Shown here: positions 8,803-17,562 of the stretch, one piece after another
Layout of the letters: each line of letters starts with the position of its first letter
How positions within the stretch are numbered: the stretch's first letter is position 1
Assembly (NCBI RefSeq): GCF_004336985.1
Contig: NZ_SJUO01000001.1
Location: forward strand, 186,001-250,000
Direction: 5' to 3'
Source: Exiguobacterium sp. SL-9
Lineage (GTDB): Bacteria; Bacillota; Bacilli; Exiguobacteriales; Exiguobacteriaceae
DNA: 64,000 nt
Notes under the pieces: model-generated
Seen by the model: the letters and a program-made list of their open reading frames with translations, nothing else
Told to the model about the DNA's origin: nothing
Databases searched by the model: none
Translations under genes and position numbers: made by a program

Positions 8803-9615
8803 TTAGAAGTCGATTTCATCCGGGTCCGGACCGAGGCGGTCATGCGTCGCCACGGCGTCGATTTTCGCCAAGTCGTCCGCATCGAGGGCGAAGTCGAACA
8901 CATCGAAGTTCTCTTGAATCCGATGCGGCGTGACCGATTTCGGAAGCGCCACGTTCCCCGTGTCTAAATGCCAGCGAAGCACAACTTGTGCCGGCGTCTT
9001 GCCATGTTTCTCCGCGATTTCAGCGAAAGTCGGGATGTCGAGGAACTTGCCTTGCATGAGCGGACTCCATGCCTCGACTTGAATGCCCTCGTCTTGGCAG
9101 TATTCGACGAGATCCGGTTGCGGGAGTTGTGGGTGCAACTCAATTTGGTTGATGAACGGCGTCATGAGACCCGCATCTTTCAACGTTTCGAGATGGTGTT
9201 CTTTAAAGTTCGAGACACCGATGACTTTGATTTTCCCCGCTTCGTAAAGGTCGATCAAATCTTTCCATGCCTCGACGAACCCGTCGACTGGCCAGTGGAG
9301 GAGGCAGAGGTCCAAATAGTCTGTCTCGAGACGCGCGAGTGATTCGTCAAATGCCTCTTTCGTCCGGCGCTGACGGATGTCCTCATTCCAAATCTTCGAT
9401 GTCAAAAAGATGTCGCCGCGAGCGACGCCTGATTCCTGAATCCCTTTAGCGACACCTTCTTCATTCTTATAGACGGCTGCCGTATCGATATGGCGATATC
9501 CGACTTTGAGTGCCTCGGTGACAGCTTTTGGAGCCTCGGTCTCATTGTCGACTTGCCATACCCCAAATCCGATCATCGGAATTTTGACTCCGTTGCGTAA
9601 CGTTGCGAGTTGCAT
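8803..9615 (-). CDS. Aldo/keto reductase
   Basis: NADPH-dependent aldo/keto reductase, 270 aa, (beta/alpha)8 barrel. The catalytic tetrad is complete: Asp44 and Tyr49 (DTAAVY), Lys74 (TSK), His107 (LLHWP). The NADP-binding end of the barrel is seen in VALPKSVTPHRIQENFDVF. Closest in style to bacterial AKR5-type reductases (YvgN/YtbE), which reduce methylglyoxal and other aldehydes; the physiological substrate is not deducible. Single gene: ribosome binding site AAAGGGGA before ATG 9615, hairpins after the stop. Confidence 0.93.
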   Translation of the reverse strand: MQLATLRNGVKIPMIGFGVWQVDNETEAPKAVTEALKVGYRHIDTAAVYKNEEGVAKGIQESGVARGDIFLTSKIWNEDIRQRRTKEAFDESLARLETDYLDLCLLHWPVDGFVEAWKDLIDLYEAGKIKVIGVSNFKEHHLETLKDAGLMTPFINQIELHPQLPQPDLVEYCQDEGIQVEAWSPLMQGKFLDIPTFAEIAEKHGKTPAQVVLRWHLDTGNVALPKSVTPHRIQENFDVFDFALDADDLAKIDAVATHDRLGPDPDEIDF

Positions 9616-9681
9616 ACAATCATTCCCCTTTCCAAACTGTTCGAGCTGATTGTATCATACCCGTCTTCCTATTTCGAAAAA

Positions 9682-10479
9682 CTAAATCGTCAAATCTTTT
9701 CGAGTGAAACGTCCATAAGACAACAGCATGGCGACGATGAGAAGTCCCCCCAACCAGAAGAAAGAACGAAACGCTGATTCCCCTTGGATTTGAGCATTGG
9801 CGTCAAACAGCGAGAAGATGGATAGCGTATTTAGCCAATCGAGCTGGTCACTAAATCCTGAGAAGACGTTCGCCATCAAGAAGAGTGCGAAAATCCCACC
9901 CGTGACCATATAGGACCGTGTGCTGTCGTCGAACAGGCTTGCGAGCACATAGGCGAGCGCCCCGAGGACGACTAGAATCAGTCCTGCGTTCAACTGAAGC
10001 GTCCACAGTAAGCCGATGTCGATCTGTAAATCAAATAGGATGTTGGCGAGCATGAGACTGAGCCCGTTCAATCCGACGAGCATACCACTCGCGATCACAA
10101 GCAACACCATACTAGCCGTCACGTAACCGCCACGTGAAATCGGTGCGGCCAAATAAAGCATGACCTCACCCGAATCGACCGGTTTAGCCATGAGTCGTGA
10201 GGCGAACGTGAGCGCGAACAGGATGGCCAATACGTAAAAGATGAGCCCATAGTAATTGCCCGCGAGCAGATTGATGACGTTGTCCATCGCCAAGTTCGGG
10301 TCGATTTTAAACACTTCTAGCAACTCGGGTGGCAACGAATCCAACTTTCCTTCAATCAGCCCCGTCTCTTGGATGGACGGGAACACCGCCGCCAAAAAGA
10401 ACAAGTAGAGGCTCGTCCCGAGCGAGTACCCAAGAATCCAGCTACGATTTTGTTTAAACAGTGCCGAGATGAGTTCCAT
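9682..10479 (-). CDS. ABC-2 type transporter permease
   Basis: Membrane subunit with six hydrophobic segments and a large external loop (about 35-70) between the first two, as in ABC-2 exporter permeases. 265 aa. Its ATG follows the stop of the ATPase gene directly (TAA-ATG), so the pair is one operon and very likely one exporter. The substrate is unknown; the divergent TetR gene suggests induction by a small toxic molecule. Confidence 0.85.
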   Translation of the reverse strand: MELISALFKQNRSWILGYSLGTSLYLFFLAAVFPSIQETGLIEGKLDSLPPELLEVFKIDPNLAMDNVINLLAGNYYGLIFYVLAILFALTFASRLMAKPVDSGEVMLYLAAPISRGGYVTASMVLLVIASGMLVGLNGLSLMLANILFDLQIDIGLLWTLQLNAGLILVVLGALAYVLASLFDDSTRSYMVTGGIFALFLMANVFSGFSDQLDWLNTLSIFSLFDANAQIQGESAFRSFFWLGGLLIVAMLLSYGRFTRKDLTI

Positions 10480-11352
10480 TTATTTCGCCTCCCCATAATA
10501 TTGCATGAACAGATGCTCGAGTTCGTCCGTGCCGCTCGACAACGATTGGACTTCGTGACGGGCGAGTCGATGAATCAAGTCGTTCAACTCTTCGACCGTC
10601 GACAAAGTGACGGTGACGACCACACCGTCACGCGAACCGATTTCTTCGCTCAACCGCATTGCTGCCGCCTCGTCCTTCAATTCGATCCGATACGTCTTCT
10701 GACTATGCCGTTTTAACTCTGACATCTCCGCTTCGATAATCATCCGACCATCACGGATGAGTGCGGCCCGGTCACACGTCTTCTCCATCTCCGGGAAGTG
10801 GTGGGAACTCATCAAGACCGCCTTGCCCGCTGTTTTCTCAGCGATGACCCAATCGACGAGCCGTTCCTGCATGAGCGGGTCGAGTCCGCTCGTCGGTTCA
10901 TCAAGAATATAAACCGGCACATCTTTCATGAAACACGTGACGATGGCAAGTTTTTGTTTCATTCCTTTCGACATCTTGCGCACTTTGAGTGACGTATCGA
11001 AGGCGAACACGTCACGCAACGTCCGTTCGCGCTCCGCGCTCGTCACATGTAGTTTCCGAGTCAGCCGGATGACATCCTCCCCGGTCATGTCCTGTGGATA
11101 ATTGATCTCGCCAGGCAAATAGCCGACAAGCGCCTTCACCGTCTCACTCTCGTTCCAACAGTCGTGACCCATGACAGTGGCACTACCGGAATCGGCATGG
11201 AGCAATCCCATCAAGTGACGAATCGTCGTCGATTTCCCCGCCCCGTTCGGTCCGATAAATCCGAACACGGTTCCCGGCTCGACCGTGAACGACACATCGA
11301 AGATACCGTGTGACGCATCGAAACGCTTCGTCAGTCCTTTAATTTGAATCAT
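10480..11352 (-). CDS. ABC transporter ATP-binding protein
   Basis: ATPase of the exporter, 290 aa. Walker A GPNGAGKST, signature MSKGMKQKLAI, Walker B VYILDEPTSG and the H-loop SSHH are intact. A C-terminal extension of about 70 residues (after about 215) is typical of ATPases paired with ABC-2 permeases. ATG 11352 was chosen because AAGGAG lies 8 bases before it; the in-frame GTG at 11361 overlaps that site. Divergent from the TetR gene with a 121-bp shared region. Confidence 0.92.
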   Translation of the reverse strand: MIQIKGLTKRFDASHGIFDVSFTVEPGTVFGFIGPNGAGKSTTIRHLMGLLHADSGSATVMGHDCWNESETVKALVGYLPGEINYPQDMTGEDVIRLTRKLHVTSAERERTLRDVFAFDTSLKVRKMSKGMKQKLAIVTCFMKDVPVYILDEPTSGLDPLMQERLVDWVIAEKTAGKAVLMSSHHFPEMEKTCDRAALIRDGRMIIEAEMSELKRHSQKTYRIELKDEAAAMRLSEEIGSRDGVVVTVTLSTVEELNDLIHRLARHEVQSLSSGTDELEHLFMQYYGEAK

Positions 11353-11389
11353 CGCTCTCACTCCTTAGTTTTGAAATTTATTATATATA

Positions 11390-11452
11390 TGATTACAAAA
11401 CTAGTATATCACGTTATTTTTTGAAATGGAAATGGTATATTGATTACAAAAC
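11390..11452. promoter_or_regulatory. Duplicated 12-bp direct repeat, candidate TetR-family operator
   Basis: TGATTACAAAAC occurs twice in the region between the ABC exporter and its divergent TetR gene, at 11390-11401 and 11441-11452, start-to-start 51 bp (about five helical turns). One copy is near each gene. The repeats are direct and not clearly palindromic, which is unusual for TetR sites, so the true operator may extend beyond the repeat. Confidence 0.45.
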
Positions 11453-11473
11453 ATCAGAGAAGCGAGGGTCATC

Positions 11474-12037
11474 ATGGATGGATTCACAAAACGAACTGAA
11501 ACGAAACGACGAGCAATCTTAGACGCGGCCGTTCGACTGATGGCCACGAAACAGTCCCGTTTCACGGTGAGTGAGCTGGCACGCGCCGCCTCGGTCTCAC
11601 CGGTATCGATTTATAATTATTTTGGCTCCAAAGAACAAGTGATCATCGTCGTCTTGACCGAGATGACGGAAGAACAGATGGGATGGATTGAGTCACAAAT
11701 CGCTGACCATGTCCCGTTCGATCAATTGCTGATCGAGATTTTGTCTCGTAAAATCGAGACGGCAGCGCTGTTCGATGAGACGATCACTTCGATGATTCAA
11801 GCGGACCCATCATGGCAACAGTTGGCAGGACGAGGCTACGCCGCGTTCCGGCAACTGATTGAGTATGGGAAGACGAGCGGGGCCATTGACCCGGACTTAT
11901 CGACCGATTCGTATCTTCGCTATGTCCAACTCGTACAGCAGGCGATTTTGTCCGATCCGTCATTCCCGTCAGGTGACATGAGCTCGTTGATGCAAGACTA
12001 TTTTCATTTCTTCTTGAACGGCATCATGAGCCGTTGA
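11474..12037 (+). CDS. TetR/AcrR-family transcriptional regulator
   Basis: 187 aa. N-terminal helix-turn-helix (about residues 12-55: RRAILDAAVRLMA...FTVSELARAASVSPVSIYNYFGSKEQV) with the YNYFGSKE stretch typical of TetR proteins; the rest is an all-helical ligand-binding domain. Divergent from the ABC exporter and most likely its repressor (inference from gene order). Followed by a strong terminator. Confidence 0.9.
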   Translation: MDGFTKRTETKRRAILDAAVRLMATKQSRFTVSELARAASVSPVSIYNYFGSKEQVIIVVLTEMTEEQMGWIESQIADHVPFDQLLIEILSRKIETAALFDETITSMIQADPSWQQLAGRGYAAFRQLIEYGKTSGAIDPDLSTDSYLRYVQLVQQAILSDPSFPSGDMSSLMQDYFHFFLNGIMSR

Positions 12038-12042
12038 CGACA

Positions 12043-12080
12043 AACAAGCGACCACCGAAGAGGATGGTCGCTTGTTTTTT
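12043..12080 (+). terminator. Terminator after the TetR gene
   Basis: Stem AACAAGCGACCA / TGGTCGCTTGTT and a T-run on the plus strand; it abuts the stop of the convergent oxidoreductase gene. Confidence 0.9.
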
Positions 12081-13189
12081 CATGTCAGATAGATGAAATC
12101 TTCAATCGGATAAAGCGACATATCGAGCTCGCAGTCCCCTGTCAGAACGAGATCGGCGAGCACTTTCCCGATGAACGGGCCGACCGTCAAACCGGACGAA
12201 CCGAGACCGTTCGCGACGAGCAACTGCTCCGCTCCCGGTACGCGACCTAGAATTGGAATCGAGTTCGGCGTGACCGGGCGGAAGCCGACACGCGTCTCAA
12301 TCAGTTCGGCCTCAGCGAGTCCCGGGGCCGATTCTAGCCCTTTTGAGAGCACTTCATGAATCCCAATCGCCGTTGGGCGTGCGTCGAACGCTTTGTCCCG
12401 CTCATGCGTCGAGCCGATGACGATGCGCCCTTCTTCGAACCCGAGCAAATAGCGACGACGTGGCGGCATGACGACCGGCCAGTCGGACGCGTCCGTTTCC
12501 GGGAGCTGCACGTGCACGATTTGTGCCTTCTCCCCAGCGACACGGGCCGTGTACCCGATCGGTTCCATCAACTCGGGCAACCACGCACCGCAGGCGAGGA
12601 CGATTTCATCCGCTTCGTAGCGGACCCCGTCGCATTCGACATGATAACCGTTTTCTTCAACGAGGACGGCCGAACCGTCGATCAAGGTCACGCCACGTTT
12701 CACGGCGACCCGCTCGAGCGCCGCTCTTAACTTCTCCCCATCGACGCGGGCTCCGCCTGCGACGAGGAGGGCGTCATATTCGTCCGAGAGCGGCGGGAAC
12801 AGCGACATCGCTTCTTCCGCCGTCAGTCGACTCAAGTCGCCGATTTCCGGGGCTTCTTCCCGGCGCAGCGCCGTCCGTTCTTGCATCTCGTTCAACTTTT
12901 TATCTTCGTGCAAGGCGAGCGTCCCGACACGTTTATAGCCGGTCTCCGTCTCCCCTTCTCGCTTCAAATCGTCGACGACGGTCGCATAGTAATGCGCGCC
13001 ACCTTTGGCGAGCGCGTACCACGCCTTGTTCCGACGCTGGGCGATCCATGGGCAGACGATGCCCGCCGCCGCGTCGGTCGCTCGACCCTTTTCTTTCCGG
13101 TCGATGACGGTGACGTCGGCTTTCCCAGCCAGATGATACGCGGTCGAGATGCCGACGATTCCTGATCCAATCACAATCACTTTTTTCAT
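12080..13189 (-). CDS. FAD-dependent oxidoreductase, DAO family
   Basis: 369-aa flavoprotein of the D-amino-acid oxidase/glycine oxidase-like family. The Rossmann FAD motif VIVIGSGIVGISTAYHLA starts at residue 4, a second conserved stretch (DEIVLACGAWLPELM) lies near residue 200, and a C-terminal RVGFRPVTPNSIPILG motif near 310 binds FAD as in this family. It should oxidise an amine or amino acid such as a D-amino acid, glycine or sarcosine; the precise substrate is not visible. Single gene. Confidence 0.88.
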   Translation of the reverse strand: MKKVIVIGSGIVGISTAYHLAGKADVTVIDRKEKGRATDAAAGIVCPWIAQRRNKAWYALAKGGAHYYATVVDDLKREGETETGYKRVGTLALHEDKKLNEMQERTALRREEAPEIGDLSRLTAEEAMSLFPPLSDEYDALLVAGGARVDGEKLRAALERVAVKRGVTLIDGSAVLVEENGYHVECDGVRYEADEIVLACGAWLPELMEPIGYTARVAGEKAQIVHVQLPETDASDWPVVMPPRRRYLLGFEEGRIVIGSTHERDKAFDARPTAIGIHEVLSKGLESAPGLAEAELIETRVGFRPVTPNSIPILGRVPGAEQLLVANGLGSSGLTVGPFIGKVLADLVLTGDCELDMSLYPIEDFIYLT

Positions 13190-13237
13190 AACATTCGCGC
13201 CCTCATCGGTTCGATGACGGCTTCACATCCTTTCTTT

Positions 13238-13267
13238 AAAAAAATCATCGACCCGAAGGCCGATGAT
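13238..13267 (-). terminator. Terminator after the Bax inhibitor-1 family gene
   Basis: Stem ATCATCG / CGATGAT with a minus-strand T-run; the stem begins at the stop codon. Confidence 0.85.
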
Positions 13268-14001
13268 CAGTCGCGCATGGCGAGGCGATACAGTAAATCA
13301 AGAATTTCAATATAGAGCCAGATGAGCGTCACAATCAATCCGAACGCCGCGACCCATTCGAGCTCTTTCGGAGCCCGGCTCTCGACTTGACGAGCGATAT
13401 AGTCGAAATCAAGCACGAGCGCGAGTGAGGCGATGATGACAATCACAAATTGCACGCCGATGGCAAGCGGTGACGAGCCCGTCATGAACGGGAGTCCTGA
13501 ACCAAAGAAACTCATCCCGATTTGAACGAGATAAAGCAACATGACCGTAAAGATCGCGGCCGTGACACCGGCGCGGAACTTTTGCGTCACTTTGACGAGA
13601 CCCGTCGAGTAGACGAACCACATTGCGAACGCGACGATGAACGTCGTCAAGACGGCACGTCCGACGATGCCTGGAAGCATCGCTTCGAAGAAGTACGAGA
13701 TCAACCCGACGAACACCCCTTCGACGATGCCATACAATGGCGCGACGACCGGTGCCGTTCTCGGTTTGAACGTGATGACGAGCGCTAAGACCAAGCCGAG
13801 GATGAGCGAGCCGATCATGAGCGGGAACAATAACGCTTCCCCGATTGTCGGCACGAGCATCCACGTCGTCCCGGCGGCTGCCGTGACGAGCAAGAGTAAC
13901 GTGAACACTTTCGACCACGTACCGGCTTTCGTCATCGGCGTGGCGCTATAAGATGTTGACTCCATTGATTTACGGAGAACTGGGTTAGATTTTAAGTTCA
14001 A
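13267..14001 (-). CDS. Bax inhibitor-1/YccA-family membrane protein
   Basis: 244 aa with seven transmembrane segments after a polar N-terminus of about 30 residues; the last third (LDFDYIARQVESRAPKELEW, then a final helix with LYIEILDLLYRLA) is diagnostic of BI-1/YccA (TMBIM) proteins. Some homologues are pH-gated calcium leak channels; the role here is unproven. The best start is TTG 14001 (AAAGGAG 10 bases before); the next ATG (13965) lacks a ribosome binding site. 26 bp after the PfpI-like gene, so probably co-transcribed. Confidence 0.88.
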   Translation of the reverse strand: MNLKSNPVLRKSMESTSYSATPMTKAGTWSKVFTLLLLVTAAAGTTWMLVPTIGEALLFPLMIGSLILGLVLALVITFKPRTAPVVAPLYGIVEGVFVGLISYFFEAMLPGIVGRAVLTTFIVAFAMWFVYSTGLVKVTQKFRAGVTAAIFTVMLLYLVQIGMSFFGSGLPFMTGSSPLAIGVQFVIVIIASLALVLDFDYIARQVESRAPKELEWVAAFGLIVTLIWLYIEILDLLYRLAMRD

Positions 14002-14027
14002 CTGGGACTAGCTCCTTTATTTTGTTT

Positions 14028-14552
14028 TTAGTTTTTAGCCATGACTTTGATGAATTCTCGCATGTAGTCAGGCAGGTCAGGCGGACGGCGGCTTGAGACG
14101 ATATGGCCGTCGACGACGACCGGCTCATCATGCCAAATCGCACCTGCGTTTTCCATATCATCTTTAATGCCAGGAGTACTCGTGACATTGACGCCATCGA
14201 GAATATTGGCTGAAATCAATACCCAGCCGGCGTGACAGATTTGACCGATCGGCCGTTTCTCGTCATGCATATAACGGACGAACCCTTTCACCGAATCAAA
14301 GCGGCGCAACAAGTCAGGTGACCAGCCACCCGGGACGAGCAGAGCGTCGTATGATGAGATGTCGACGTCATCAAACGCGATGTCTGACTTGGCCGGAACA
14401 CCGTATTTACCGATGTAAGCATGATCTGCCTTCTCACCGGCCAGGATGACGTTTGCACCTTCCTCACGTAATCGATGGACCGGATACCATAGTTCTAAGT
14501 CTTCGAAGTCGTCGCTGACGATTTGCAAAATATTTTTACCTTGTAATTGCAT
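14028..14552 (-). CDS. DJ-1/PfpI-family protein
   Basis: 174 aa, flavodoxin-like fold of the class I glutamine-amidotransferase superfamily. The nucleophile elbow QICHAGW gives Cys106-His107, and Glu17 is the acidic partner, as in PfpI/YhbO-type proteins. Family members act as proteases, glyoxalases or deglycases in carbonyl stress; the exact activity is debated. Good ribosome binding site GGGAGGG. Likely first gene of a two-gene unit with the Bax inhibitor-1 gene. Confidence 0.9.
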   Translation of the reverse strand: MQLQGKNILQIVSDDFEDLELWYPVHRLREEGANVILAGEKADHAYIGKYGVPAKSDIAFDDVDISSYDALLVPGGWSPDLLRRFDSVKGFVRYMHDEKRPIGQICHAGWVLISANILDGVNVTSTPGIKDDMENAGAIWHDEPVVVDGHIVSSRRPPDLPDYMREFIKVMAKN

Positions 14553-14660
14553 CGAATCCCTCCCTTTATTTTTCTTTCACAAGTATACCCTATAAGCGAC
14601 GTGGCGAAAACAGGGACGATTGACGAAACGCACGCCTCTCAACTTGAGCGATTTGTTTGA

Positions 14661-15581
14661 TTAGTCCGTTCCTGTCACTGTCACGATGACATTTCCTACT
14701 TTTCGTCCTGTGTCCACGTGGCGGTGCGCCGCGACGATCTCCTCGAGCGGATAAACCGAATCGATGACGGCCTTTACTCGGCCGGCTTCAAACAGATCGT
14801 TCAGGAAAGTCAAATCCTCTTTCCGTTCACTCGCAGGTCCTTGTCCGGCGACGGAACTGAATTTCCCGTGAGCGGTCACATGCTTCCGGGCCATCCGCTT
14901 ATCGATGTTTCCGGCCGCATCGAACACGGCGTCGTATGTGGTCAGTTTTTCGTCAAATCCTGCTTTCGCGTAGTCGACTACAACGTCCGCGCCTAAGCTT
15001 CTCACAAGTTCGAAGTTCCGCTCTCGACAGACTGCCGTCACGTGAGCCCCATAATAGTTGGCGATTTGAACGGCCATCGAACCGACTGCCCCGGAAGCCC
15101 CATAAATCAATACGGTCTTCGCTTGTTCGATGTTCACTTTACGCAAAAAATGAAGGGCGGTCGTCCCGCCGAACGGTAGGCTAGCTGCTTCGATATAGCT
15201 AGCGTTTTGAGGCATGTGTTCGACACATTTACTCGCTTTGACACACGCATATTCGGCATACCCGCCGAACCGCATCCCAGTCAGCGCATAGACGCGATCA
15301 CCGACCTTGAAGTCTTCAACGTGACTACCCGTCTCGACGACCTCCCCCGCCAAAACGACACCAAGAATCGGCTGGCGAGGTGCCTTGAAACCTACAACGA
15401 TTCGCATCGGTAGCTTGCCTAGGGCCGGTACATCAAGTGCCCGTAATCGACGGTCACCTGAATGGACCGCAGAGGTGTGGACTTTAATCAACAGATCAAA
15501 CGCTTTCGGTACAGGGTTGTCAATCTCTTGAAGCTGTAACACATCCGGTGGCCCATATGCGGTACAAATCACTGCTCTCAT
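14661..15581 (-). CDS. NAD(P)-dependent MDR (zinc-free quinone reductase-like) dehydrogenase
   Basis: 306 aa, medium-chain dehydrogenase. The N-terminal GroES-like domain has LAGEVVETGSHVEDFKVGD, followed by a Rossmann domain with VLIYGASGAVGSMAVQIA. The structural and catalytic zinc ligands of alcohol dehydrogenases are absent, which places it with quinone oxidoreductase-like members. ATG 15581 is preceded by GAGGAGGAAT; the frame stays open 15 codons further but without a ribosome binding site. Substrate unknown. Single gene. Confidence 0.9.
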   Translation of the reverse strand: MRAVICTAYGPPDVLQLQEIDNPVPKAFDLLIKVHTSAVHSGDRRLRALDVPALGKLPMRIVVGFKAPRQPILGVVLAGEVVETGSHVEDFKVGDRVYALTGMRFGGYAEYACVKASKCVEHMPQNASYIEAASLPFGGTTALHFLRKVNIEQAKTVLIYGASGAVGSMAVQIANYYGAHVTAVCRERNFELVRSLGADVVVDYAKAGFDEKLTTYDAVFDAAGNIDKRMARKHVTAHGKFSSVAGQGPASERKEDLTFLNDLFEAGRVKAVIDSVYPLEEIVAAHRHVDTGRKVGNVIVTVTGTD

Positions 15582-15632
15582 CTTATTCCTCCTCTTAGGA
15601 TATGAAGTTGTTATTAATGAATTCACCCTTTC

Positions 15633-15667
15633 AAAAAAATAAAACCAGATGGAAAAGTCATCTGGTT
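15633..15667 (-). terminator. Terminator after the 93-aa membrane protein gene
   Basis: Stem AACCAGATG / CATCTGGTT and a T-rich minus-strand tail (TTATTTTTTT). Confidence 0.9.
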
Positions 15668-15686
15668 CAAGGAATGTATCTTTTCA

Positions 15687-15968
15687 TTAAATAAGCTGAG
15701 GAATGAGAATGACCGCCAAAAGAAAAATGGCAGTGGTCTTTACTTTGTTTCGATTCAACGCGAAAGGAAGTAGGCATAACCCAAGAAGAATGATAGCAAG
15801 CACAAGCAATCCCGGTATAAAATACCCCGCATTCGATGCGATAGGGACACTGATCACATGAACGGTCGGATTTGGGAAAAAATCCATTGTTTCAAAAACG
15901 AGATTTCCGATTAAACCAAGCATGAATAAGCATAGGGATAGTGAAAATATGAGTGCGTGCTTTCTCAC
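15687..15968 (-). CDS. Hypothetical membrane protein, 93 aa
   Basis: Unrecognised. Three hydrophobic segments (about 6-26, 50-70, 76-92) with a small extracytoplasmic loop between the first two. GTG start after AAAGGAGGAG with 4 bases between; the next ATG (codon 16) is inside the first helix. A TATAAT on the minus strand (16031-16036) could be its -10. Own terminator. It is more AT-rich than the neighbouring genes, which may point to acquisition or weak constraint. Confidence 0.65.
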   Translation of the reverse strand: MRKHALIFSLSLCLFMLGLIGNLVFETMDFFPNPTVHVISVPIASNAGYFIPGLLVLAIILLGLCLLPFALNRNKVKTTAIFLLAVILIPQLI

Positions 15969-16273
15969 GATACTCCTCCTTTTGAACGTATTACGATATG
16001 TATGACAAGGTAGAATCTTTTCTCTTCTACATTATAAGCTATCCCACATTATTTATGGAAAATATTTCAATTAGTTCGATTATCATGATCTTGACCCATG
16101 GTTTTCTATACAGACTAGTCACTTCCTACAATGACGTTGTTTTGCGTGCAAAATCGCGCTTATACCGGTTACAAAATCTGTATATAGAAATCGAAGCGTT
16201 ATGTCGTCAATATATTGTGTTATAATAAGTGCGACTTTTTGTTAATTTTTTAAACGAGAAAGGGGATTTCCCA
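15969..16273 (+). promoter_or_regulatory. 305-bp AT-rich intergenic region before thyA
   Basis: Divergent control region. A plus-strand TATAAT at 16221-16226 with a weak TTATGT 16 bp upstream is the likely thyA promoter; a minus-strand TATAAT at 16031-16036 may serve the 93-aa gene. A 75-codon open frame at 15998-16225 has no ribosome binding site and covers the promoter, so I do not call it a gene. No riboswitch fold or repeat was seen. Confidence 0.5.
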
Positions 16274-17068
16274 ATGAAACAATATCACGATTTATGTGCC
16301 CATATCCTTGAGCACGGTGTCGTCAAAGAGGACCGGACCGGGACCGGGACGACGAGCGTGTTCGGCTACCAGATGCGTTTCAATCTTCAGGAAGGCTTCC
16401 CCCTGATTACGACGAAAAAACTACATACCCGCTCCATCATCCATGAATTGCTCTGGTTCATCACTGGCGATACGAACGTCAAGTACCTCCAAGACAACGG
16501 AGTCCGCATTTGGAACGAATGGGCCGACGAGGATGGCAATCTCGGACCGGTCTATGGGGCGCAGTGGCGCTCGTTCCCGAAACCAGACGGCACGACTGTC
16601 GACCAGCTTGCTCAAGTGATCGAGCAAATTAAGACGAACCCTGATTCGCGTCGCCTCATCGTCTCGGCATGGAACCCGGGCCAACTCGAGGACATGGCGC
16701 TGCCGCCTTGTCACCTGTTGTTCCAATTTTACGTCGCGGACGGCAAACTATCGTGCCAACTCTATCAACGGAGCGCCGACACGTTCCTCGGTGTCCCATT
16801 CAATATCGCATCTTACGCCTTGCTCACGCATATGGTCGCCCATGTGACCGGTCTTGAAGTCGGAGACTTCGTTCATACACTCGGCGACGCCCACATTTAT
16901 CATAACCACCTCGAACAAGTGAACCTTCAATTGACGCGTGACATCCGCCCGCTCCCGACATTGAACATTTTGCGCGACGTGGCCTCCATCGAGGACTTCC
17001 GCTTCGAAGACTTCGAAATCGTCGGCTATGACCCGCATCCGCACATTAAAGGAGAAGTGAGCGTATGA
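16274..17068 (+). CDS. thyA: Thymidylate synthase
   Basis: Makes dTMP from dUMP using 5,10-methylene-tetrahydrofolate, releasing dihydrofolate. 264 aa, the same length as the E. coli enzyme. The nucleophile is Cys146 in LPPCHLLFQ; the phosphate-binding Arg residues (DRTGTG, DSRRLIV) and the C-terminal [12 protein letters not shown] are conserved. ATG 16274 follows AAAGGGGA. Its stop overlaps the dfrA start (ATGA), which couples it to the enzyme that recycles its dihydrofolate product. Confidence 0.97.
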   Translation: MKQYHDLCAHILEHGVVKEDRTGTGTTSVFGYQMRFNLQEGFPLITTKKLHTRSIIHELLWFITGDTNVKYLQDNGVRIWNEWADEDGNLGPVYGAQWRSFPKPDGTTVDQLAQVIEQIKTNPDSRRLIVSAWNPGQLEDMALPPCHLLFQFYVADGKLSCQLYQRSADTFLGVPFNIASYALLTHMVAHVTGLEVGDFVHTLGDAHIYHNHLEQVNLQLTRDIRPLPTLNILRDVASIEDFRFEDFEIVGYDPHPHIKGEVSV

Positions 17069-17547
17069 TTATCCACGTCGTCGCCATCGGAACGAATCGT
17101 GAGATTGGAAAAGATAACGCCTTGTTGTGGCGTCTGCCCGATGACTTGAAACAGTTCAAAGTGATTACGACGGGTCAAACGGTCGTCATGGGACGAAAGA
17201 CGTTTGAATCGATTGGTCGCCCGCTGCCGAATCGTCGCAATATCGTCGTCACGTCGGACCGCACCTTCTCGGCTGAAGGGGTCGACGTGTGGCATGGCCT
17301 CGAGTCATTGAAAACAGAAAAGACGACAGATTTCTATATCATTGGCGGTGCGACGCTCTATGAACAGACGCTTCCGATGACGGACCGGTTTTACGTCACT
17401 GAAGTCGATGGCGCGTTTGAGGCCGATACGTTTTATTCGCCCTTGCCGGACGGGCTCATCGTGACGAACGAACAATTCCATCCGGTCGACGAACGACATG
17501 CTTACAGCTTCACTTTCCGACAATACGACAAAAGGGACATCGACTGA
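17065..17547 (+). CDS. dfrA: Dihydrofolate reductase
   Basis: NADPH-dependent reduction of dihydrofolate to tetrahydrofolate, 160 aa, chromosomal type. N-terminal [20 protein letters not shown], catalytic Asp27 (PDDLKQF), cofactor motifs [18 protein letters not shown] and [12 protein letters not shown] are all present. Co-transcribed with thyA. It is the housekeeping target of trimethoprim, not an acquired resistance allele as far as the sequence shows. Confidence 0.96.
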   Translation: MIIHVVAIGTNREIGKDNALLWRLPDDLKQFKVITTGQTVVMGRKTFESIGRPLPNRRNIVVTSDRTFSAEGVDVWHGLESLKTEKTTDFYIIGGATLYEQTLPMTDRFYVTEVDGAFEADTFYSPLPDGLIVTNEQFHPVDERHAYSFTFRQYDKRDID

Positions 17548-17562
17548 GTCGACGTCCCTTTT
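17530..17562. terminator. Bidirectional terminator between dfrA and the diguanylate cyclase
   Basis: Stem AAAAGGGAC-A-TCGAC / GTCGA-C-GTCCCTTTT. The plus strand terminates dfrA; it overlaps the stop codon of the convergent gene. Confidence 0.85.

Noticed and set aside
15998-16225. 75-codon frame upstream of thyA
   Set aside because: No ribosome binding site, and it covers the predicted thyA promoter; composition is AT-rich non-coding.
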